Of a DNA stretch of 64,000 nt, positions 1-9,309 are shown piece by piece (within the stretch, counting starts at the first letter, position 1; every line of letters begins with the position of its first letter). Source of the stretch: Cladopsammia gracilis (lineage: Eukaryota; Cnidaria; Anthozoa; Scleractinia; Dendrophylliidae); NCBI GenBank assembly GCA_022457155.1, contig JAJGOT010000352.1, positions 593,501-657,500 of the forward strand, read 5' to 3'. A program made the position numbers and the translations under genes. The notes under the pieces are model-generated. The model was not told the DNA's origin and did no database searches. It was given only the letters and a program-made list of their open reading frames with translations.

Positions 1-215
1 AATTATGCATGTATTCGCTAATGTTTTTCTTTAGGTGTTCTTTTGTCTCGGCTTTTGTTTCAGTTTTACCAACGGTATGCATAGCTAATGCATGGGTTTA
101 TACGGAAATCTTTCCAAGTTTTGTTCCTTACCCCTGCCACACTTAAATTTATTTTCCGTTTGTTATTTTATAGAGGTTAACTGCTGGTAAATGTTTAATG
201 TGGCAAATTCATTAA
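1..215 (+). pseudogene. 3' flank relic of a membrane-protein array copy
   Basis: The first ~110 bases match, with few changes, the sequence just 3' of the intact gene at 19085-20677 (20706-20815). Bases 125-170 match 21190-21230, which lies beyond a MITE inserted in that other copy. This is therefore the downstream flank of another family member that should lie immediately upstream of the window on the + strand. It resembles the 19085 copy rather than the 49274 type. No coding part is present. Confidence 0.75.
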
Positions 216-485
216 ACTATAGCTATAAACTAGTTGATGGGTTAACCCTGGCTAGAGCCTGAATAGATTGTTATAGGCACCTTCACACGACAAACCAAGT
301 TAGCCGGGAACGTTAGCAAACTCCAATAAGTTAACAATCGTGTTTTCAAAAAACAAACTTCCACACGCCTCAAACTCGTTGTCAAGGTTCTTTCTTCTCA
401 AGGGAGGAAGAGAGAGGACACAGTGAAATGAAGATGCACAAACCAGAGTTGTAACAAGAATTCTGGTGTTGGCAGTTCCATTTTT
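216..485. other. no gene seen
   Basis: Unique-looking AT-rich sequence between the 3' flank relic and the repeat starting at 486. The 86-codon reading frame on the - strand runs into the repeat and has no recognisable motif. Confidence 0.4.
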
Positions 486-832
486 AACCCGTGAATATAC
501 GCGCATGCGTAATGAACGGGTTATCGGTAACGGCGACAGATATGCAAATGAGTCACTCACTCACTCCTTCCATCAGCTGTAAACTTAGTGACGTAATGCT
601 TTGTTACGAATGCGTTTTGTAACAAGAACAGCGTGCATCCAGCGATAACAATAACTAAATTGGTGTAAACGAATATAAACAACAATAAGCTTAAAGATGT
701 TTCGCATTTGGAGTCTTTGATGCAACGTTAAAATCGATCTAAAAGGTAATTTTCAACTGAGACACGCGTTTTGATGGTTATCTACCTTCAAGTAATAAAA
801 TTTATCCTGTTTCAACTCAGTGGTCACGGTGG

Positions 833-894
833 TCGAGTGGTTTAAAGCGCGGATTTACAGCCGAAAGGCCCAGATTCGAATCTCGCTCGGGCCG
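833..894 (+). other. tRNA-like sequence inside the repeat
   Basis: The sequence contains an A-box-like GGTCGAGTGGTT, an anticodon-arm-like GGATTTACAGCC, a B-box GATTCGAATC and a downstream T run that could act as a Pol III terminator. The acceptor stem does not pair fully, so this is a tRNA-derived relic rather than a working tRNA. A diverged copy lies at about 43805-43865. Confidence 0.5.
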
Positions 895-993
895 TTCTTT
901 TTTTTTTTCTTTCTTCTTCGGACTGAACATTATGAAAGTGATGTACTGTTTTTTATATTTTTTTGCGTTTGTCAAAAATCCTTACGTTTAATT

Positions 994-1032
<39 letters not shown>

Positions 1033-1090
1033 AAATTCTTGAGTAGAATGGATAACGTAGAGCGCTCAACTATAGAGGAGCATTGACTAT

Positions 1091-1250
1091 AACTTCATGA
1101 GAGTTCAGACTTCAGGAGTAATCATCGTTTTATCGTTTTATTGCGTTCAAGTTGCCTGATGAGTGTGGTCCTTTTAATTTTTGGACCATACGAAACAGAG
1201 CTGTCGCAATAAAACGATGATTACTCCTGAAGTCTGAACTCTCATGAAGT

Positions 1251-1251
<1 letters not shown>
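1091..1251. repeat. inverted repeat, ~45-bp arms
   Basis: AACTTCATGAGAGTTCAG at 1091 is mirrored by CTGAACTCTCATGAAGTT ending at 1251, around a loop of about 65 bp. It is bounded on its right by (TA)n and looks like a foldback element inserted in the microsatellite. Confidence 0.7.
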
Positions 1252-1281
<30 letters not shown>

Positions 1282-1399
1282 TCTTGAACTTGATTTGAAT
1301 GTATTTCAGAGAGCGCTCAACTCTTAGAGGAGCATTGACAATTATAATAAATTGTAATAAAACGATGAACTACCTCTGAAGTCTTGAACCAATTTATTA

Positions 1400-1473
<74 letters not shown>

Positions 1474-1478
<5 letters not shown>

Positions 1479-1719
1479 CCTTTTGCAAAAATATTGACAC
1501 TTCAAAATATATATAAATATATATTCCTCCTTTGAGTTTATATCGTATACGTGACGATAGGCAGCAAATAGTTCTCGAGGTGGGTACACTAGGGTTTGTA
1601 ACATGCTACTGTACCCACCTTGAAAATTATTTGCCGCCTGTCATCACGTATGTGATATAAACACAGAGGACGAATATATATTTATATATATTTTTAAGTG
1701 TCAATATTTTTGAAAAAGG

Positions 1720-1722
<3 letters not shown>
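1474..1722. mobile_element. foldback MITE in (TA)n
   Basis: The arms are about 110 bp. The left end ACACCCTTTTGCAAAAATAT is mirrored by the right end ATATTTTTGAAAAAGGGTGT. The loop includes matching CGAGGTGGGTACA / TGTACCCACCTTG segments. Both ends abut (TA)n, as expected for an element that targets TA. Confidence 0.8.
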
Positions 1723-1791
<69 letters not shown>

Positions 1792-1948
1792 AACCGTGAC
1801 AGAGTGAAAACATAAGCTTACCGCAATATTGAGTTACGCTAGCATTTCAAATTCACGGGTTGGCTCTAAGGAGCCTTTGATTACTAGACAACAACTTGTT
1901 CAAAAACAAACTTCCGGTTAACAAACTTCTGCTGGTTAACAAACTTCT

Positions 1949-2068
1949 GGGCCGAGTTGTTCGAAGGACGATTAGCGCTAATCCAGGTTTAATTACCATG
2001 GCAACTCATATGTTCTGTTGACAATTAATCCAGGATTAGTGCTAATCAGACTTTGAACAACTCGGCCC
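1949..2068. mobile_element. small palindromic MITE
   Basis: GGGCCGAGTTGTTC at 1949 and GAACAACTCGGCCC ending at 2068 are perfect inverted ends. Inside, GATTAGCGCTAATCC and GGATTAGTGCTAATC form a second inverted pair. Length is 120 bp with no coding capacity. Confidence 0.85.
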
Positions 2069-3012
2069 TGGTTAACAAACTTGCAGATTAGTGAATAATC
2101 TGTAGAGTGCGCACGCAATGCATGATTTTCAAGAGCAATGTCAAGTTCACGTGTGGTGAATTCTATTCTTGATGGAAAATAATAAACTGTGTTCCCTGCG
2201 ACAGTGCGTTTTTGGTTATTTTTTTTAAAACAATGAATAATAAAACAATTATATATTAGATTCGGTTTTTGTGATTTCCGGAATAATCAAAGTCAAAGTA
2301 AGCGTGATTAGCCTGAACCTTCGGCTTCGGCTGATGACCCTTACCTTTCTCGCGATTTTTCTCCCTGGAGAGTCCGTACAAATTCACAACTGTCCTAAAC
2401 AGGAAAAATTGAAGTTTGTTTCGTTCAACTCCTGAGGGAAGCATGTATATTGTTGCTCTGAAGAGACTGGTCTTAGAGGTTTTCAAGCTGATTCTAAACG
2501 AAGAAACCAATGAAGAAGTGAGAACTCTCAACAGTACAGTTCACAGATATTGGTATTTACTAAAAGTTTATCCCTACTGCTTCAGTCTTCGTACTGTTTT
2601 TTCGTTTCTTTTTGTCAATGCTGGCCAGGTCAACTGCCGAGAAATTCTGGACTGAGAAGTTAGAGGATATCTGGAACCAACATGTGAGTAAGATGTTAAC
2701 ATTTGCGGAAAAATATTCGAGTTTTTACAATTTCAACGGGTTCAGTTTTTACTTATTTCTCAGAGTCGATTTCTGGTCGACTTAGAAGCTGTAAAGTTGT
2801 ACAGATTCAAACAAAGTGTAACTGAAAAAAAGTACAGTGAGTTCAAATTTGTTTGACAGAAGTTTTGAATAAAAGGAACTGTAATTCCCAATTCCTTTAG
2901 CTTTATACATGAGCTTAAATGGCACTTTTTACTCGCACGTTTTTCCGTCCGTGGAAGATTAATTGCGGGGTTAACTGATAAATTCATTGTGGGGAGAAGA
3001 GAAGCTAAATGG
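2069..3012. other. no gene recognised
   Basis: Short overlapping frames occur on both strands (for example 2416-2655 +), but none has a recognisable domain or convincing splice context. Confidence 0.4.
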
Positions 3013-3132
3013 CGTGCGTGGGTGGGTCGTGGGTCATGCATGGGTCGTGGGTCGTGGGTCGCGGGTCGCGGGTCGCCGGTCGCGGGTCGTGGGTCGTGCG
3101 TCGTGCGTCGTGCGTCGTCGGCGTCGTGCGTT
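3013..3132. repeat. 7-bp GGGTCGT minisatellite
   Basis: About 15 imperfect units of GGGTCGT/GGGTCGC/GCGTCGT. The frames of 145 and 97 codons across it are repeat translations. Confidence 0.9.
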
Positions 3133-4099
3133 ATGCATCGTTGGTTTTTGTTAAAAGAGTTAAAAAGAGATAAAAAAAAACGGCAGATAACAAGCACTTA
3201 CGTTTATATTTTTGCGGAGTTCCGTATTATGTTCATGCATTCAACAGTTCTTGTCTTATCCTACTTTCAACTCGCAGTTTAAAGATATAGCAAGATATAA
3301 CGGTCCACGGCTTCATCGAGTGAAAAACAATTTATCCGTAGTCGGCTTTTGCCAGACATCCACAAAACGAGCCTTCTCAAGCCTTAAATGATCAAAGTCA
3401 CATCAATGTCGTCAATATTGTTATTCTATTTTCTATAATGTCTTCTGAAAAGGAAATAAAAGGGAATAATATTAAAGTAGCCTCTTCTCGTTAACAAGGC
3501 TTATTATAACTGGTACTACCGTGCAATTTTTTTCCGAACGTATTGCCTCCATCCATTTAGTGGCGTGGGAATACTCAAGTATGATTGGTTGAAAATGTAG
3601 ATGAAATCTACACGTTTACGGAAAGCCTTGCAGTAGCAGTTCATCATGGCCTCGGTGAGTATAAAGACAGTTAAAACCAATTTCTACTGACTCGTACGCG
3701 TGACACTATTAACCCATAAAACAAGCAGACCGACTGCAGGCAAATCACCAAGGGCGGTAGACATTTGCGAGTCAAAAGTGTTAGTAAACGCTAATGGCAT
3801 TACTGCAAAAACTTTGCATTTTTAATCACAGTATCTTCTTACAAACCCTACGAAAGCGTTATGACACAAGTTTCCTTCTACTGTACCTCCATATCCACAA
3901 ATAAATTCCCTCTTGATTACCTCTCTGATAGTAACAGGGCCTAAGATCCTAAGCAAAACTCTTGATGCCCGATAACACATATATCGACAAATTCGTTTTG
4001 CAAGCTCTTGTTGTCAGTTTGGAGATTGATAATCGATCTGGGCACTTATAAAATGATATGGCTGTGCGCATGCGTAAGGTACTGGCCATACCGCGGGGT
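3133..4099. other. no gene recognised
   Basis: No convincing frame. At 3645-3653 ATGGCCTCG is followed directly by GTGAGT, which could be a tiny first coding exon, but no partner exon was found downstream. Confidence 0.3.
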
Positions 4100-4295
4100 T
4101 GGTGTTCGAATGTGTCACTTGCTTTTTTCGTGTTTTTACCAAAAGCAGCAAAATGTTTTTAAATTACATCATATCGTACAACTCTTGCAAAAAAAAAAAT
4201 GCAATTTCCGATAAATTTGAATTTTTAGTGAAATCCAAGATGGCGGCCACTTTGGATGACATCACGGACCCCCAGCAGCGCCACTACCCATAATA
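4100..4295 (-). repeat. fragment of the TTAACCCTCGG interspersed repeat
   Basis: The sequence matches, in reverse orientation, the interior of 32127-32527 and 38598-39062. Shared marks are AAGATGGCGGCCA, a run through GAATTTTTAGTGAAATCC, and a downstream segment around GTCCGTG/CAGCAGC. Confidence 0.65.
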
Positions 4296-4413
4296 TTTTA
4301 CCTTATCTTCTAAAAAACATCACATGCGATCTATTACAGGTAAAATATTTCTGAAAAATTGTAACACCGCAAACACCTAAGGGAGGAGTTGCAACCACCC
4401 CTGTACACGACGC

Positions 4414-4542
4414 AAAATAATCCCCGAACGTGAAATGATCCCCAAACAGAACTAACACGACGCGAAATGATCCCGACACCAAATGATCCCCAAATAGAAC
4501 TACATGTAAACACGACGCGAAATGATCCCCAAGGAATTATAA
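4414..4542. repeat. ~21-bp tandem repeat, ACGACGCGAAATGATCCCC
   Basis: Several diverged copies of ACACGACGCGAAATGATCCCC occur in this stretch. The minus-strand frame at 4334-4570 is a translation of the repeat. Confidence 0.75.
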
Positions 4543-5619
4543 AGGAGTTATTATTCTGACATTTTGTCATAATTATTGCTTACAACAAGAACTCTTCGAG
4601 TAGTGAAGTCGTGCTTTAAGAAGCTTTAAGGGTCTTGTAAGTGCCCCTAAGGTACGAGAATTAATTCAATATATTGTTATGATTTGCTTTACATGTACAG
4701 TCGCTTTTCCGGTCACACTAGGTGATCCGTCACGCACGTTACTGCACTATACGTCATTTGAAACCTTTACTCAGTCTTTCGCAATCACTCGTGCATGCAA
4801 GGTCAACTTTAACTTTTATATTCCATTTATCTGCTGCTCGAAAAGAAAGAAAACGAAATCGTTATCGAATGGAACTCTCGCCAAATCCGGCAATAATGTA
4901 ACTCCTTTTACTTGATATGTTTCGCTTCATCATTTTCCGTTTTCTCATGTTGTAAATAAATCCAATCATCCTTGAGCTTGAAGTTGCTATATCAACTGAT
5001 ATGACGTCAATAACACTTCGCCTCAGGCTATAAACCACTTGAAAATCGCATGCAATTTTCGGGTCGACGACTACACTTTACGGATCGTCTAATTTTGTCG
5101 ATCCGTACGGTTCGTACTTTGATTTTTTCGGGTCGTATCAAGTCGACAGTATTGGACATGGATGCACTTTTTTCGAGCCCATTTTATAAGTCGTGCGCTT
5201 GGCTTGCAGTCAAGAGCACGGCAAATAAACGGCCACGTGTGTGGCCAAAATATGCCAAAGGGTGTAATGTCATCTCTCTTCCCAGCAATCAGAGCGCAAC
5301 CAAGGCAACGAACGAAAAAGACCAGCAGTTTAATAATATTAATTCCTAAGGAAATGGGGCATAAATGTTATAACTGATTTTTTAAAATTGTTTCACGTTG
5401 TCTGAACAAAAAGGAACTTACACATATATACTTTGCTTTCAAATTAATGTTTTATTGACAAGTAATTTCAATGTTATTCTTGACTATGCTTTCAGGACGT
5501 CCTATATTTGTGCATCAGCACCCCGCAGTGGTGGCGCCGCGAAACGACGTCTGTTTTCTCAGGCTATACTACTTACGCCTCTGATACGTGGTTCAACATT
5601 TGCTGATCAATGGATGTTG
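4543..5619. other. no gene recognised
   Basis: There are only short frames. A segment at about 5050-5165 (CGGATCGTC..., ending ACAGTATTGGACATG) is related to 24000-24195 just upstream of the truncated family copy D, so it is part of an interspersed or duplicated sequence. Confidence 0.4.
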
Positions 5620-6604
5620 CAACGGCTGTTCAGCGAATGTCGAACAGTGTATCATGCCTTGTTGAATGCTGAAAAGGCCATTCAACATGATGAACAATGT
5701 TGAACTCGATTGAACGTTGTTGAACGAAAATAGAGAAGGCTCTATTCCGTTCAACAAGCTGCAATTCGTTGAACAACCTCAGTGAATCGTTTTAAAATAT
5801 TGCAATGTATTTTCTACGTACTCCGCACTCCGCAACAAGTTGCAACATCTCAGTTCAACATTTGTTGCTCCACAAATGTTAAAGGTTGTTGCACGGTGTA
5901 TTATTTGTTTCAGCCATCTCCTAGTCCTCCCAGTATAGGCCAAAATTTGTCACACAAACGAAATGAAAGGTAATCTTGTCAACAAACCTGCCAATTTTTG
6001 CCAAACTGATTACATTCGTGTCTTATTTTGCTGAATCAACCGCACTCAAAACCGACTATCTACGTGTATATGAATCCTTTTCTATGCAAAGGTCGCGACC
6101 CATGCTACTAATTTTAAATACATGTACATGTTCTACTGAAACCAAAGCATAAATAAATTTATTTTAATATTTGAATATACATATTTTTTAAATGTCTTTA
6201 GTTAATAAGGAAGACTCGCCACTTCCACTGAAAAATAACTAAGCTTTCCGTCTTTCATGTCTTTCAGTCGTAGAAAGCGTCAAGCCGAAAGGCCCGTTGC
6301 TAAATTTTCAGACTCATGTTATTATAATAATTATAGTAATTTTTACAGCGTTGTGTAACACGTGGAGCCAAAAAGCGAACGTGCTGTTTACGGGAAAACG
6401 AGAAGAAAATGAAAAGTCATTCGCTTGTATGGAGCTAAAAATACAGCCAACCAGTATAACAAAAGTGGAACATGTTGCCAAAAGCAAGGAGTATAGGTGG
6501 AGCTTTAACCTGAAGCCAAACACACAGCTCATTGATATACCAAGAACGCAACGTGTTGTTGAAAGCCAACGAGATGTTTGCAGTTGACTCGTTAGAATGA
6601 GTAG
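5620..6604 (+). pseudogene. upstream relic of membrane-protein array (copy B), cut after ATG
   Basis: This stretch parallels 17690-19092, the upstream flank of the intact gene at 19085. Shared parts are the degenerate TTGAACA satellite, a middle block (around GCCAATTTTTGCCAA and ACATGTACA), the block from TTTTTACAGC to GTTGACTCGTTAGA, and finally the start codon. Homology stops at 6604, five bases after the ATG (ATGAGTAG), where an unrelated gag-like fragment begins. No gene body remains. The breakpoint at the start codon leaves a promoter-like block without its gene. Confidence 0.75.
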
Positions 6605-7087
6605 GTGAAGCGAATGAAAGGCGAAGTGATCGATCGATTCTGTAAATTGCTGCTTCATCGTTGAGAATTCAGACGCCAGCCGACGGCGTTGTACTTCTGG
6701 CGGTTCGGTGAAGGATGATTTCAAAGCGTGTTTAAAACTTTCCAGCTTCTGCTGAGTTGTTGTATGTTGTCTCATCTGTAAATTTCGTCTTTTCCATTGA
6801 CAACACTGAATTTGGCCATTCGCCAATGCATGCTTGTTGTAGCAAGGTTAGCTTAGTTTCGGCTTGCAGATGGGCAGTTTGGACGTCGAAGGATTTGAGG
6901 AATTCGTTAATGTCATCGTGGATGTTCTGGTTGTAACGAAATTGCGGGAGTTGAAGGGCAGGCATTCGTAATGACGAGGAATTCGCTTGAGTTGTAGTCG
7001 GAGCTGCGGGGGTTCCGCCATGTGCGAGCAAAGCGGCGGTTAAGTTGGCGATTTGAACGTTCGTTGCCTTATGTGCGTCCGCCTGCT
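6605..7087 (-). pseudogene. retrotransposon gag-like fragment, frameshifted
   Basis: The - strand encodes a capsid-like segment: LQLPQFRYNQNIHDDINEFL, then a segment containing QTAHLQAETKLTLLQQ and GEWPNSVLS, and after a frameshift near 6750-6830 a continuation with ESFKHALKSSFTEPPEVQRR. The pattern 'LPxF...INEFLxxF...LLxxCxGEWPxSVLS...F...IDxFAF' is typical of gag regions of metazoan LTR retrotransposons. No protease, RT or LTR is visible. It abuts the array relic at 6604 and the satellite at 7088. Confidence 0.6.
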
Positions 7088-7178
7088 GTTTGACTTGTTG
7101 AATGTTGAACAGTGTACCATGCCATGTTGAATGTTGAACAGTGTATCTTGCCATGTTGAATGTTGAACAGTGTGCCAT
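7088..7178. repeat. 29-bp satellite patch (3 units)
   Basis: Three units of the ATGTTGAACAGTGTAYCATG type, the same unit as the large array at 15800-16551. Reading through them adds a spurious repetitive N-terminus to the gag-like frame. Confidence 0.85.
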
Positions 7179-7289
7179 CTTTCGATTCCGCGTCCAATGC
7201 TCGGTGAAACAGAGTAAAGCTTCAAAACAATAATCAGAGTATTATAACTGGAACTTCAACATGACATCGACATTTTAATTTAAAAGCAA

Positions 7290-7790
7290 AATGGACCATT
7301 TTTCTCACCTTCGGTCACCCGGCATTATCAAGAGGATTTAATGCTTCAGCACCTTTTTGTCTCTTCTAGAAAGCGTTGGATACCGCACATTATGCCACAA
7401 ACAGTCTTCGGTGGATATCTCTCTCGCGACTTTTTGGCCACGTCCATGACAAATTTGCTAAGCCAATACTGAATTCAAACTCAATGCGTCCGTTCTTCAA
7501 TACGAGCAGAAAGTGCATAATCTTGCGTAAATCATAGTCCTTAAACATTCCTCTCGAATCTCAGAGAACGGGAACTTGAACCGTCCGAGAAGTTTGCCAT
7601 TCGTAGAAAATGGATGTTGCCTATTTGTTTCTTATATTTCGTTGACGGGGGAATAGCTTTATCGACTAGATTTTCTTCTTCAACAACCGTTTTAGCCTCC
7701 CTAAACCGAGACGTTTCTGCTTCGCACATGGTCTCATACCAAATGGCGAAACACAACAAGCATAGATAAGCATAAGAATTGCTTTCTCTC
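7290..7790 (-). pseudogene. DUF3504/Crypton-like fragment
   Basis: In - strand order the frames give 'NLVDKAIPPSTKYKKQ' and then, after frameshifts, 'YWLSKFVMDVAKKSRERYPP' followed by KTVCGIMCGIQRFLEE and ALNPLD. This order (AxPxSTxYK, then LxxFVxEVxKKxxxxYPPKTxYxIxCGIxRxL) matches the N-terminal part of DUF3504 proteins (QRICH1/ZMYM/KIAA1958-like), which derive from Crypton tyrosine recombinases. Several frameshifts and an in-frame stop show it is not functional. The catalytic region is not seen. Confidence 0.55.
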
Positions 7791-7799
7791 CTTTCCCCA

Positions 7800-8670
7800 T
7801 TTTCAACAGAAATTCCATATTGAGTGCAACTTTTTACCATATTATGGTCTTTTATCTGCAATTCCCCGTAAGTGGAAAGATTTGCTTAAAATAAGACCTA
7901 ATGAGTCACCTTCAACTCCTGCAATTGATATTGAAACCTTGACATGCAAAACAATATATAAGATGCTAACCAACAATCAAAAGCTTCCTCTGCCAACAGC
8001 TGAAAAAAGATTATCTGATTTAGGTTTTAATAAAACAGAACGACAAAAAATATACTCACTCCCGTTTTACGTTACTAAAGAAGTTAAGCTCTCCATGTTT
8101 CAATACAAATTAATACATAATATACTACCTACTTATAGTCTTCTCTACAAAATGAAAAAAGTTCAATACTCCATCTTGTCCCTTTTGTCGAACAATAAAG
8201 CAAACTATCCTTCACCTTTTCGTTGACTGCCCCCTGGCTAGAGCCTTTTGGCAGGAATTTACTTATTGGTATAACTCCATGTGCAAAAAACATGTCGAGC
8301 TTAAAAAAACAGAAATAATCTATGGTATCTTAGACAAAGTGTCGGAGACTCTCAATCATCTAATTCTTATTCTATTCTTGTTTCTATTTAACTGCGCCAC
8401 CAATAATAGTAAATATCTTTTTGCGGATTTTCTCATTGTGGTTAGGAACAAAATTAAATTAGAAAAATACATTGCTGTTTGTGCTAATAACTTCCATCGC
8501 TGTTGTACAAAATGGAAAGATTTCATTTAGATAATAGTCTACATTGTCACTTTCTTTTATTTTCAGTACTGTTTACATGTCATGTTAATGTGAACGACGT
8601 AAGGATTTAATTTTGTATGTAATCCTCTCTTGTATGTAATCGTCTTTGTAAAAATAAATTAAGGAAGAAA
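7800..8670 (+). pseudogene. 5'-truncated LINE, ORF2 C-terminus
   Basis: Reading 'LLSAIPRKWKDLLK' then 'LTCKTIYKML...LPLPTAEKRLSDLG...LPFYVTKE...MFQYKLIHNILPT' it parallels the LINE fragment at 16552-17602 almost residue for residue. A frameshift near 8190-8230 destroys the Cys-rich 'CPFC...H...C' region. A second frame (8279-8530) continues to the shared end (KLEKYIAV...KWKDF). The 3' tail is A-rich. This is the C-terminal, post-RT part of a LINE of the L1/Tx1 type; the clade call is uncertain. Confidence 0.75.
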
Positions 8671-9309
8671 AAAGAGAGAAAGAAACACAATAAGCTCAAA
8701 AAAATATGCATGTGACGGCATTTGAAAAGGACAAAGCCAAAAAAACATAACACTGAATATAGTCCAGTCAACCTATGGATTGACCCATCACTAATTGCAA
8801 AAGAAGGTTTCTCTTCGAAATATAGCTCATGCAACTGCTTTGAACAACATACTAAAAGTCCCCCTGAATCGCAGCACGGGAAAGCCTTCAAAATGAACAT
8901 AATTGATACTCGCGCTCTGCTGCGACATGGAAACAAGGCTGAGACCGGAAGTAGATTGATTTCGCTCTTTAAAAGCATACTTTTTACCGATGTTTTGGGG
9001 ATTTGCAATAAGAGCGGTAATATAAAACCATTTAGTCATTTGTCATGTGTAAGATTGAAACCAGGTCCGCATATAAGCCCATAACGTTAGTCAATTTCCA
9101 ATGAAGAAGATTAGCAGAATGTAACATACTAGAGGGAAAGTTATTTTAATAACTATGAATAGAATGAAAGTAGTTGCTGGTACTTCAAGTCATTTTTATC
9201 AGACTATGCTTTTGATATCAATTATCAGACTTGAGTAGTAAAACGAATATTTTACAGGCTAATCGTTCTTCCGAACCTGATACATAAAAAATCATGTGAC
9301 GCTAAAATA
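8671..9309. other. no gene recognised
   Basis: Frames of 120 and 133 codons overlap on opposite strands here, with no recognisable motif. The sequence is AT-rich intergenic DNA downstream of both the LINE (+) and the nuclease/CXC gene (-). Confidence 0.4.

Larger units (their letters stand above)
997..1790. repeat. (TA)n microsatellite tracts
   Basis: Long TA tracts lie at about 997-1029, 1252-1278, 1404-1474 and 1722-1790. They flank two palindromic insertions, and the 95-codon frame read through them (1317-1604, -) is only a translation of TA repeats. Confidence 0.9.
486..1861. mobile_element. Helentron-like non-autonomous element, copy 1 (interrupted)
   Basis: The element begins AACCCGTGAAT and ends ATTCACGGGTT, followed by a small hairpin (GGCTC-TAAG-GAGCC) and TTTGATT. 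A second copy at 43440-44066 has the same start, end, hairpin and internal tRNA-like sequence. Short subterminal inverted repeats plus a 3' hairpin and internal microsatellite resemble Helentron-associated elements (HINEs). No target duplication was found, which also fits that class. Copy 1 carries about 800 extra bases (roughly 985-1795) of TA repeats and palindromes that copy 2 lacks. Confidence 0.5.

Noticed and set aside
1317..1604. 95-codon frame rich in Ile-Tyr
   Set aside because: Direct translation of (TA)n plus a foldback arm.
2760..3282. Overlapping frames of 145 (-) and 97 (+) codons
   Set aside because: Both are carried by the GGGTCGT minisatellite, giving Arg/Gly/Thr/His repeats.
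3645..3653. Possible first coding exon ATGGCCTCG|GTGAGT
   Set aside because: No downstream exon with matching phase could be found, and such a short motif occurs easily by chance.
6314..6826. 170-codon frame on the - strand, partly conserved at 33541-33783 (-)
   Set aside because: It is antisense to the conserved 5' block of the array genes, so similarity follows from nucleotide conservation. Its left half is the gag-like fragment. The matching block at 18779-19084 does not keep the frame open.
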